The position numbers and the translations under genes are program-made. Below, one piece after another: positions 7,111-12,446 of a stretch of DNA of 12,446 nucleotides. Position 1 is the first letter of the stretch. Each line of letters opens with the position of its first letter. The stretch comes from JAKAGZ01 sp964412105 (GTDB taxonomy: Bacteria > Bacteroidota > Ignavibacteria > Ignavibacteriales > Ignavibacteriaceae). The stretch lies in NCBI GenBank assembly GCA_964412105.1, contig CAYPNM010000069.1, positions 1-12,446 on the forward strand, read 5' to 3'. The notes below the pieces were generated by a model, which saw only the letters and a list, made by a program, of their open reading frames with translations, was not told where the DNA came from and did no database searches.

Positions 7111-7758
7111 ATGGCTGATAAGAAAATAAAAAAAGAAGGCGCTGAGAAGAAAGAAAAATCTTCTAAGAAAGAAACAGCTCCGGAAAAAGAAATAAGAATT
7201 AAAGCAAGATTACGGGAAGAATATAAAAATGATATTGTCCCTTCTTTAATGAAGAAATTTGGATATAAAAGCGTAATGCAGGTTCCTAAGCTTGATAAGA
7301 TTGTGGTCAATATGGGTGTTGGAGCTGCGGTTGCCGATCCTAAAATACTTGAAGAGGCAGTTAAGGAACTTGAGACAATTACCGGTCAAAAACCAAGTGT
7401 TAGAAAAGCCAAAAAAGCTATTTCTAACTTTAAATTAAGAGAGGGATTGAAAATCGGCGCAATGGTGACTTTAAGAAAAGAAAGGATGTATGAATTTCTT
7501 GACAGATTGGTAAACATTGCATTGCCAAGAGTGAGGGACTTCAGGGGTCTATCTGATAAGTCATTTGATGGTAGAGGTAATTATACACTTGGTGTAAAAG
7601 AGCAGATTATTTTCCCAGAAATTAATGTCGAAAAAATAACAAAAGTTATGGGAATGGATGTAACATTTGTTACAACAGCTAAAAGTGATGCTGAAGCTTT
7701 TGATTTGCTGTCGGCTTTTGGTGTTCCCTTTGCTAAAAAAGAAATCAAAACAGCATAA
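7111..7758 (+). CDS. rplE: 50S ribosomal protein L5 with a charged N-terminal extension
   Basis: Central-protuberance protein that binds 5S rRNA and contacts S13 and P-site tRNA. The product is 215 residues against about 178-187 normally. The extra roughly 30 residues at the N-terminus are almost all Lys, Glu, Ala and Ser (MADKKIKKEGAEKKEKSSKK, then ETAPEKEIRIKAR) and should be disordered. The normal fold begins near REEYKNDIVPSLMKKF. No ATG, GTG or TTG lies between the extension and the core in frame, so the extension is probably real. Core signatures are SVMQVPKLDKIVVNMGVG (54-71), GAMVTLRKERMYEFLDRL, PRVRDFRGLSDKSFDGRGNY and GMDVTFVTTAKSDAEAFDLL. AAGG is the only SD-like sequence, 12 nt upstream. 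Confidence 0.98.
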   Translation: MADKKIKKEGAEKKEKSSKKETAPEKEIRIKARLREEYKNDIVPSLMKKFGYKSVMQVPKLDKIVVNMGVGAAVADPKILEEAVKELETITGQKPSVRKAKKAISNFKLREGLKIGAMVTLRKERMYEFLDRLVNIALPRVRDFRGLSDKSFDGRGNYTLGVKEQIIFPEINVEKITKVMGMDVTFVTTAKSDAEAFDLLSAFGVPFAKKEIKTA

Positions 7759-7770
7759 ACAGGAGATTTA

Positions 7771-8040
7771 ATGGCTCGTACATGCTTAATAGCAAGACAG
7801 GATAAAAGGAAAAAATTGGTTGACAAGTATGCCAGCCTCCGAAGAGAATTGAAAGAAAAAGGTGATTATGAAGGTCTGCAGAAATTGCCGAGAAATTCAT
7901 CTCCTGTTAGACTTCATAACAGATGTATGTTTACTGGAAGAGCTCGAAGTTATCACAGAAAATTTGGAGTTTCCCGCTTAGTATTAAGGGAGATGGCTCT
8001 CAAGGGTGAAATTCCAGGATTAAAAAAATCAAGTTGGTAG
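7771..8040 (+). CDS. rpsN: 30S ribosomal protein S14, zinc-free form
   Basis: Late-assembly 30S head protein. The 89 residues mark it as the longer zinc-independent type. It lacks the paired CxxC motifs of the 61-residue zinc-binding form; only isolated Cys5 and Cys52 are present. Signatures are IARQDKRKKLVDKY (7-20), LPRNSSPVRLHNRCMFTGRA (39-58) and KFGVSRLVLREMALKGEIPG, ending LKKSSW. CAGGAG sits just ahead of the ATG at good spacing. Short 12-nt gaps on both sides support tight operon packing. Confidence 0.99.
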   Translation: MARTCLIARQDKRKKLVDKYASLRRELKEKGDYEGLQKLPRNSSPVRLHNRCMFTGRARSYHRKFGVSRLVLREMALKGEIPGLKKSSW

Positions 8041-8052
8041 TAGGAGAAATTT

Positions 8053-8448
8053 ATGCCGGTCACTGATCCGATTTCAGATTTATTAACGAGAATAAGAAAC
8101 GCTGCTAAAGCAAAAAAAATTAGGGTTGATATTCCCTCTTCAAATATGAAGAAAAGTCTTGTTGAGATTTTGAAACAGCAGAAATTCATTGAAGATTATG
8201 AGATTCTTGAAGATAAAAAGCAAAATATTTTAAGAATTAAATTGAAATATTTTAATGGTGAATCTGCTATAAGTGGTTTGAAAAGAATCAGTACTCCCGG
8301 TTTAAGGGTTTACAAACCTGCTGATTCGTTGCCAAGAGTATTAAATGGATTGGGAATTGCAGTAATTTCTACCTCTAAAGGTTTGATGACTGACAAAGAA
8401 GCTAAGAGTAAAGCTCTTGGTGGAGAGATTGTCTGTCATATTTGGTAA
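8053..8448 (+). CDS. rpsH: 30S ribosomal protein S8
   Basis: Primary 16S rRNA-binding protein of the central domain. In E. coli it is also the translational repressor of the spc operon, binding mRNA near rplE; I cannot show such a site here. The 131 residues are typical (130-132). Signatures are DPISDLLTRIRNA (5-17), ISTPGLRVY (79-87) and GIAVISTSKGLMTDKEAKSK (101-120), which contains the rRNA-binding STSKG. The C-terminus GGEIVCHIW is also conserved. TAGGAG lies about 7 nt before the ATG. A 43-nt spacer with a small hairpin follows. Confidence 0.99.
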   Translation: MPVTDPISDLLTRIRNAAKAKKIRVDIPSSNMKKSLVEILKQQKFIEDYEILEDKKQNILRIKLKYFNGESAISGLKRISTPGLRVYKPADSLPRVLNGLGIAVISTSKGLMTDKEAKSKALGGEIVCHIW

Positions 8449-8453
8449 TTCAT

Positions 8454-8467
8454 CCCGGAAACACGGG
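8454..8467 (+). other. Small GC hairpin in the rpsH-rplF spacer
   Basis: CCCG at 8454-8457 can pair with CGGG at 8464-8467 around a 6-nt GAAACA loop. The stem is only four base pairs, but all are G-C in a very AT-rich spacer, and the 3' arm overlaps the ACGGGTAT octamer also found before rpsE and secY. No T tract follows, so it is not an intrinsic terminator. Confidence 0.35.
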
Positions 8468-8491
8468 TATTAAAATGATTGGAGATTTAAA

Positions 8492-9031
8492 GTGTCAAGA
8501 ATTGGTAAGAAGCCTGTAGTAATTCCAAAGGCTGTTACGACAGCTTTAAGTGATAATTCTTTGAAGGTCAAAGGACCTAAAGGAGAACTTGAAAGCCGTT
8601 TTCATCGTGCAATGAAAATTGAAGTTAAAGGAAGTGAGATTTATATTACTCGTCCTAACGACTTAAAAGAAAACAAGGCGCTTCATGGATTAACAAGGGC
8701 ACTGATTCAGAATATGGTCGTTGGAGTAACAAAGGGTTATGAAAAAACTCTGGAGATAGTTGGTGTTGGTTACAGGGCCGAGATGAAAGGAAAGAATCTT
8801 TTACTGAATATTGGTTATTCTCACCCTGTTTATTTTATTCCTCCTGATGGAATAACTTTACAAACTCCGGCCCCTACTCAAATTACAATTTCAGGAATTG
8901 ATAGACAGCTTGTAGGAATGGTTGCCTCAAAGATCAGATCGGTCAGGAAACCGGAACCTTACAAAGGCAAGGGTATTAAATATTCTGATGAACAGATTCA
9001 GAGAAAAGCCGGTAAAACTGCAGGTAAGTAA
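8492..9031 (+). CDS. rplF: 50S ribosomal protein L6
   Basis: Large-subunit protein near the GTPase-associated and sarcin-ricin region, where elongation factors bind. The 179 residues fit the family (about 176-180). GTG is the start: it yields the canonical MSRIGKKPVVIP and is preceded by GGAG at 8481-8484. An ATG at 8475 is out of frame and opens only a 14-codon ORF. Two homologous L6 domains are visible: LKVKGPKGEL (24-33) in the first, and IVGVGYRAEMKGKNLLLNIG (89-108) leading into the C-terminal signature PEPYKGKGIKY (154-164) in the second. Confidence 0.99.
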   Translation: MSRIGKKPVVIPKAVTTALSDNSLKVKGPKGELESRFHRAMKIEVKGSEIYITRPNDLKENKALHGLTRALIQNMVVGVTKGYEKTLEIVGVGYRAEMKGKNLLLNIGYSHPVYFIPPDGITLQTPAPTQITISGIDRQLVGMVASKIRSVRKPEPYKGKGIKYSDEQIQRKAGKTAGK

Positions 9032-9053
9032 TTTAGCGGAGATTAACTAACAA

Positions 9054-9419
9054 ATGATTAATAAAAATAGAAATTCAAGATTACGATCAAAAACTAAGAT
9101 AAGGAAGAAAATTTCTGGAACGCCAGAGAGGCCCAGATTTACGGTCTATCGTAGTCTTTCAAATATTTATGCTCAATTAATAGACGATACTACCGGAAAG
9201 ACCCTTGTATCAGCATCTTCGTTAAATAAGGAACTTGGCGAAGAGATTAAAAATGCTAAAGGTAAAAAAGCAAAAAGTAAAGCTGTTGGAAATTTACTGG
9301 CAAAAAAAGCTTTAGAACAAAAGATTTCTTCCGTAGTGTTTGACAGGAACGGTTACCGCTTTCATGGAAGAGTTCAGGCAATTGCTGAAGGCGCTCGTGA
9401 AGGAGGTCTGAAATTTTAG
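9054..9419 (+). CDS. rplR: 50S ribosomal protein L18
   Basis: 5S rRNA-binding protein of the central protuberance, working with L5 and L25. The product is 121 residues (family about 115-122). The basic N-terminus (MINKNRNSRLRSKTKIRKKI) is followed by SGTPERPRFTVYRSLSNIYA (21-40), LLAKKALEQKISSVVFDRNG and the C-terminal YRFHGRVQAIAEGAREGGLK. GCGGAG lies about 12 nt before the ATG. It is followed not by rpsE directly but by a tRNA gene 20 nt after the stop. Confidence 0.99.
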   Translation: MINKNRNSRLRSKTKIRKKISGTPERPRFTVYRSLSNIYAQLIDDTTGKTLVSASSLNKELGEEIKNAKGKKAKSKAVGNLLAKKALEQKISSVVFDRNGYRFHGRVQAIAEGAREGGLKF

Positions 9420-9439
9420 CTATGACACTATCTGGATTT

Positions 9440-9510
9440 TGCCGGGTCGTCTAATGGCAGGACTACGCCCTTTGGAGGCGTCTGTAGAGGTTCGAATCCT
9501 CTCCCGGCAG
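9440..9510 (+). tRNA. tRNA-Gln, anticodon UUG
   Basis: A complete cloverleaf folds without mismatch in the acceptor, anticodon and T stems. The acceptor is TGCCGGG 9440-9446 with CCCGGCA 9503-9509. The D stem is GTCT 9449-9452 with GGAC 9460-9463 (last pair U-G), and the D loop holds the conserved GG at 9456-9457. The anticodon stem is ACGCC 9465-9469 with GGCGT 9477-9481, with loop CTTTGGA and anticodon TTG at 9472-9474. The T stem is AGAGG with CCTCT, and the loop TTCGAAT. U1-A72 and discriminator G73 (9510) are the usual identity features of tRNA-Gln. The 3' CCA is not encoded. It lies between rplR and rpsE in the same orientation, with no promoter or terminator recognised around it, so it is probably cut out of the operon transcript. 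Confidence 0.95.
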
Positions 9511-9579
9511 CTTGTAAGATTCTGACGGGTATAAAAAAAATTGAAATTCATTTAATAATTTATTGTGTGAGATTCAAAA
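9511..9579 (+). promoter_or_regulatory. rpsE leader after the tRNA, with an AT-rich hairpin next to the start codon
   Basis: These 69 noncoding bases contain ACGGGTAT at 9525-9532, an A tract, and a hairpin. TTGAAATTCA at 9541-9550 pairs with TGAGATTCAA at 9568-9577 (nine of ten positions including one G-U, with one A-A mismatch) around a 17-nt AT-only or nearly AT-only loop. The stem ends two bases before the TTG start of rpsE, and its 3' arm contains the only SD-like bases (GTGAG). No convincing -35/-10 pair is present. A regulatory role is inference; RNase P and 3' processing of the tRNA would leave this segment as the 5' end of the downstream mRNA. Confidence 0.4.
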
Positions 9580-10086
9580 TTGAAAATTGTAAAATCAACT
9601 GAAGTAGAAGGTTTAAAAGAGAAAGTTGTGCAGATAAATAGAGTAGCTAAAGTTGTTAAAGGCGGACGCAGATTCAGCTTTAATTCTATAGTTGTTGTCG
9701 GAAATGGAAACGGTATTGTGGGAGTCGGCCTTGGTAAAGCAAACGAAGTTACTGATGCAATTTCAAAAGGTATTGATGACGCAAAGAAAAACCTTGTTAA
9801 AGTAAAAGTTATTAAAGGTACTATTTCTCACGAGATCATTGGTAAATTTGGTGCAGGAAAGGTTTTATTAAAGCCGGCTTCTCCAGGTACAGGTTTAATA
9901 GCTGGTGGCGGAGTTAGGGCTGTATTGGAATCTGCTGGTGTGCAGGATATTCTTACTAAATCACTTGGCTCAAGTAATCCCCATAATCAGGTTAAAGCGA
10001 CTTTAAATGGTTTACTTGGTATTACAGATGCTAAGAAAATGGCTAATAAGAGAGGAATGACTGTTAGCGAACTATTCGCTTCTTAA
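9580..10086 (+). CDS. rpsE: 30S ribosomal protein S5
   Basis: 30S body protein at the mRNA entry site that affects decoding fidelity. The product is 168 residues (family about 160-175). The TTG at 9580 is the only workable start, because an in-frame TGA lies at 9568 and the resulting N-terminus aligns with E. coli S5 to within one residue (VQINRVAKVVKGGRRFSF, 17-34). Signatures are VVVGNGNGIVGVGLGKANEV (38-57) and KPASPGTGLIAGGGVRAVLE (98-117), ending SSNPHNQVKATLNGL. The usual GDGNG reads GNGNG at 41-45. It has a TTG start with no strong SD, unlike rpsJ and rpsC, and follows a 160-nt spacer with a tRNA gene. Confidence 0.98.
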   Translation: MKIVKSTEVEGLKEKVVQINRVAKVVKGGRRFSFNSIVVVGNGNGIVGVGLGKANEVTDAISKGIDDAKKNLVKVKVIKGTISHEIIGKFGAGKVLLKPASPGTGLIAGGGVRAVLESAGVQDILTKSLGSSNPHNQVKATLNGLLGITDAKKMANKRGMTVSELFAS

Positions 10087-10097
10087 TAGAGGAAGAA

Positions 10098-10283
10098 ATG
10101 GGAAAAATTAAAGTTAAACAAACTAGAAGTGTGATCGATAGACCGAAAGATCAGAAATTAACCATTAAAGCCTTGGGTTTAGGCAGACCAAATTGGGAGA
10201 AAACACATAATGATACTCCCCAAATTAGAGGGATGATAAATAAAGTAAAACATTTGGTCAAAGTCGAAGAAATTAAAAAGTAG
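10098..10283 (+). CDS. rpmD: 50S ribosomal protein L30
   Basis: Small large-subunit protein. The 61 residues are typical of the bacterial form (about 58-62). IKVKQTRSVIDRPKDQKLTI (4-23) then KALGLGRPNWEK matches the family pattern of a beta strand, then a helix with LGL(R/G)R. MINKVKHLVKVEEI is the conserved C-terminus. GAGGAAG sits just before the ATG at good spacing. It is 11 nt after rpsE and 15 nt before rplO, as in the standard spc order. Confidence 0.98.
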   Translation: MGKIKVKQTRSVIDRPKDQKLTIKALGLGRPNWEKTHNDTPQIRGMINKVKHLVKVEEIKK

Positions 10284-10298
10284 TAAGGAATTTTTCAT

Positions 10299-10757
10299 AT
10301 GGATGTTTTAAGTAATCTAAATTATGCTAAAGGATCGGTCAGAAAACGCAAAAGAATTGCTAGAGGGACAGGGTCGGGTCATGGTGGAACAGCTACAAAA
10401 GGAATGAATGGCCAGCTATCAAGATCTGGTGCTAAGCACAAAGCTTGGTTTGAAGGCGGCCAAATGCCGTTGCAAAGAAGAATACCAAAATTTGGTTTTA
10501 CTAACATTTTCAAGGAAGAATATCAAATAGTCAATGTTGATTCTTTACAGAAGCTTTTTGAGGCAAAAAAGATTAAAGAAGGTATAATTAATTCTGATGC
10601 ACTAATTGCGGCTGGTTTAATTTCAAACAAAAAAACTCCTGTTAAGTTGCTTGGAAGTGGTCAAGTCAAAGCAAAATTTCAGGTTGAAGTGAATGCATTT
10701 AGTAAGTCGGCAAAGGAAAAAATAGAAGGTGCCGGCGGTACAATTAAAAAGATTTAA
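10299..10757 (+). CDS. rplO: 50S ribosomal protein L15
   Basis: Late-assembly large-subunit protein with a long basic N-terminal extension that threads into 23S rRNA. The product is 152 residues (family about 144-155). The Gly/Arg/Lys-rich extension is clear: KGSVRKRKRIARGTGSGHGG (11-30), then TATKGMNGQLSRSGAKH and FEGGQMPLQRRIPKFGFTN (51-69). The globular C-terminal part contains VKLLGSGQVKAKFQVEVNAF and SKSAKEKIEGAGG. AAGGAAT lies before the ATG. It ends 11 nt before secY. Confidence 0.99.
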   Translation: MDVLSNLNYAKGSVRKRKRIARGTGSGHGGTATKGMNGQLSRSGAKHKAWFEGGQMPLQRRIPKFGFTNIFKEEYQIVNVDSLQKLFEAKKIKEGIINSDALIAAGLISNKKTPVKLLGSGQVKAKFQVEVNAFSKSAKEKIEGAGGTIKKI

Positions 10758-10768
10758 TACGGGTATAA

Positions 10769-12103
10769 ATGTCTAAACTTACAGATACCTTCAGGAACAT
10801 TTTTAAGATTCATGAATTACGCCAAAGAATAATTTATACTTTGGGATTGCTCGTAATTGTACGTCTTGGTGCTCATGTTACTTTACCTGGTATTGACTCA
10901 ACTCTGTTGGCGGTAAGCACAAGAAACCAGAGTTCGGATAACTTGTTCGGTTTGTATGATCTTTTTGTCGGTGGGGCATTCAAAAATGCTGCAATCTTTG
11001 CGTTGGGAATAATGCCCTATATATCAGCATCAATTATTCTTCAGCTATTGGGAGCAGTTGTACCTTATTTTCAGAAGCTGCAGCAGGAAGGCGAAGACGG
11101 CAGAAAGAAAATTACTCAGTTAACCAGGTACGGCACTGTTTTAATAAGTGCATTACAGGCTTGGGGAGTAACAATAAGATTATTACATATGAATGTCCAG
11201 GGTACACCGATTGTACCGGTTGCTGTTCAGGGATTTACCTGGACTTTTTCAACTATACTGCTTTTAACTTCGGGCACAGTTTTTATGATGTGGCTTGGTG
11301 AACAGATAGATGATAAAGGAATTGGTAACGGTATTTCTTTGATAATTTTTATTGGGATTATAGATCGTTTCCCATTTGCTATACTTGATGAATATAGATT
11401 AATAGCAGCAGGAAATCATAGTATAGTCATTGAATTAGTTATTTTGGCATTTATGGTGTTTATAATTGCGGGAGTTGTTCTTGTTACCGAAGGAACTAGA
11501 AGAATCCCGGTGCAATATGCTAAAAGAGTCGTTGGACGGAAGGTATACGGAGGAGTAACTCAATATATTCCTCTAAAAGTTAACACCGCAGGTGTTATGC
11601 CAATTATCTTTGCTCAATCAATTATGTTTATTCCTGCTACGGTTGTACAGTTTTTCCCCAATAATGATTTTTTGCAGGGATTAATGAGATATTTTGATTA
11701 TACATCGCCCGTTTATTCATTTATTTATGCTCTGATGATCGTGTTCTTTACTTATTTTTATACAGCTATAGCCTTTAATCCTAAAGACGTTGCTGATAAT
11801 ATGAAAAAACAGGGTGGATTTATCCCGGGCGTAAGACCTGGTAAACAGACATCTGAATTTATTGATAACATCTTAACAAAGATAACTTTACCAGGATCAA
11901 TATTTCTAGCAATTGTGGCTATACTTCCCGCATTCGTCAGCGGTTATGGAGTATCAAGGCAATTTGCACAATTTTTTGGTGGAACAAGTTTATTAATTAT
12001 TGTTGGTGTTGCGTTAGATACGTTGAACCAAATAGAATCTCACCTGGTCATGAGACATTATGATGGTTTCATGAAATCAGGCAGGGTTAAATCGCGAAGA
12101 TAA
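10769..12103 (+). CDS. secY: SecY, protein-conducting channel subunit
   Basis: Core pore of the SecYEG translocon in the inner membrane; it passes unfolded preproteins driven by SecA or the ribosome. The product is 444 residues (family about 420-450), with ten hydrophobic segments as expected. Signatures are FGLYDLFVGGAF (60-71, plug region), GIMPYISASIILQLL (80-94, TM2) and GEQIDDKGIGNGISLIIF (177-194, start of TM5). The TM6-TM7 loop has EGTRRIPVQYAKR (241-253), and FNPKDVADNMKKQGGFIPG (336-354) is in the cytoplasmic loop before TM9. The C-terminus has YDGFMK. The ATG is preceded by ACGGGTATAA, a weak SD at best. Its position after rplO is standard; map follows 5 nt after the stop, with no adk between. 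Confidence 0.99.
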   Translation: MSKLTDTFRNIFKIHELRQRIIYTLGLLVIVRLGAHVTLPGIDSTLLAVSTRNQSSDNLFGLYDLFVGGAFKNAAIFALGIMPYISASIILQLLGAVVPYFQKLQQEGEDGRKKITQLTRYGTVLISALQAWGVTIRLLHMNVQGTPIVPVAVQGFTWTFSTILLLTSGTVFMMWLGEQIDDKGIGNGISLIIFIGIIDRFPFAILDEYRLIAAGNHSIVIELVILAFMVFIIAGVVLVTEGTRRIPVQYAKRVVGRKVYGGVTQYIPLKVNTAGVMPIIFAQSIMFIPATVVQFFPNNDFLQGLMRYFDYTSPVYSFIYALMIVFFTYFYTAIAFNPKDVADNMKKQGGFIPGVRPGKQTSEFIDNILTKITLPGSIFLAIVAILPAFVSGYGVSRQFAQFFGGTSLLIIVGVALDTLNQIESHLVMRHYDGFMKSGRVKSRR

Positions 12104-12108
12104 ATTTT

Positions 12109-12446
12109 GTGATTTTAATAAAGACAAAAAAAGAAATTGATTATATAAAAGAAAGTTGCAGGATCGTTGCTGAAGTTTTGCAGTTGGTGAAAAGTAACGT
12201 TAGACCTGGTGTAACTACAAAAGAATTAGATACTATTGCAGATGATTACATATTAAGCAACAACGCAATTCCGGCGTTTAAAGGATATTCTCAGGGAGGT
12301 AGTTCCATTAATTATCCGGCTTCAATATGTACTTCAATTGATGATGCTGTAGTACACGGGATTCCCGGCAGCAGAGTTCTTAAAGATGGTGAAATTTTAT
12401 CTATTGATGTAGGCGTTAATAAAAACGGTTATTTCGGTGATGCTGC
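12109..12446 (+). CDS. map: Methionine aminopeptidase type I, 5' part (cut by window end)
   Basis: Metal-dependent enzyme that removes the initiator methionine from nascent proteins in the cytoplasm. Only the first 112 codons (plus two bases) are present, out of about 250-265. The GTG at 12109 gives MILIKTKKEIDYIKESCRIV, a good family N-terminus. Further signatures are VRPGVTTKELD (31-41), PASICTSIDDAVVHGIPGSR (70-89) with His83 matching active-site His79 of E. coli, SIDVG (98-102) with metal ligand Asp100, and GYFGDA with metal ligand Asp111. An insertion relative to E. coli (SQGGSSIN before YPAS) resembles Bacteroidota-type enzymes. There is no clear SD, and the start lies 5 nt after secY, so coupling to secY is likely. 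The remaining ligands lie beyond the window. Confidence 0.96.
   Translation, partial: MILIKTKKEIDYIKESCRIVAEVLQLVKSNVRPGVTTKELDTIADDYILSNNAIPAFKGYSQGGSSINYPASICTSIDDAVVHGIPGSRVLKDGEILSIDVGVNKNGYFGDA

Noticed and set aside
9512..9540. Possible promoter after the tRNA (TTGTAA at 9512 and TATAAA at 9530).
   Set aside because: Spacing is only 12 nt, far from about 17, and the Bacteroidota-type TTTG/TAnnTTTG pair is also absent.
9503..9540. tRNA 3' CCCG pairing with CGGG at 9526-9529, followed by an A tract, as a terminator.
   Set aside because: The tract after it is A, not T, on the + strand, and the pairing would need to break the tRNA acceptor stem.
1..12446. Search for an undescribed system (unknown genes, phage, defence genes, arrays, selfish elements).
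   Set aside because: Every sizeable coding stretch is a known core translation or secretion gene with intact signatures; the only non-standard insertion is the tRNA-Gln.

Overview
This window is a textbook ribosomal-protein supercluster, read entirely on the + strand. It holds tuf (EF-Tu), then the S10 genes (rpsJ to rpsQ), then the spc genes (rplN to secY), and finally the 5' part of map (methionine aminopeptidase), cut by the window edge. All 24 protein genes are intact except map. Gene order matches the classical bacterial order with no insertions of unknown protein genes. I see no new biological system, mobile element, CRISPR array or defence locus.

The organism is an AT-rich bacterium, most likely of the Bacteroidota/Chlorobiota/Ignavibacteriota (FCB) assemblage. 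This is an inference from several signs. L2 carries an HPMGGGEG variant of the usual HPHGGGEG, and the MetAP N-terminus is of the MI(F/L)(L/I)KT type. S14 is the 89-residue zinc-free form, and the tRNA lacks an encoded CCA. Shine-Dalgarno sequences are weak or absent before most ATG genes. I cannot give a genus.

Layout: tuf (4-1209) is followed by a 76-nt spacer with a long imperfect hairpin. The S10 block (1286-6355) runs rpsJ, rplC, rplD, rplW, rplB, rpsS, rplV, rpsC, rplP, rpmC, rpsQ. The spc block (6377-12103) runs rplN, rplX, rplE, rpsN, rpsH, rplF, rplR, [tRNA-Gln], rpsE, rpmD, rplO, secY. Spacers are mostly 1-30 nt, and only 21 nt separate the S10 and spc blocks, so the whole set is probably one transcriptional unit. 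The exceptions are 76 nt (tuf/rpsJ), 43 nt (rpsH/rplF) and 160 nt (rplR/rpsE).

The gene products make up much of the 30S and 50S subunits, plus the elongation factor that feeds them. SecY is the membrane channel for exported nascent chains, and MetAP trims the initiator methionine. The most unusual feature is a complete tRNA-Gln(UUG) gene between rplR and rpsE, with no visible promoter or terminator of its own. Secondary points are the tuf-rpsJ hairpin with an orphan AAGGAGG, an AT-rich hairpin abutting the TTG start of rpsE, an ACGGGTAT octamer shared by three spacers, and a charged N-terminal extension on L5.
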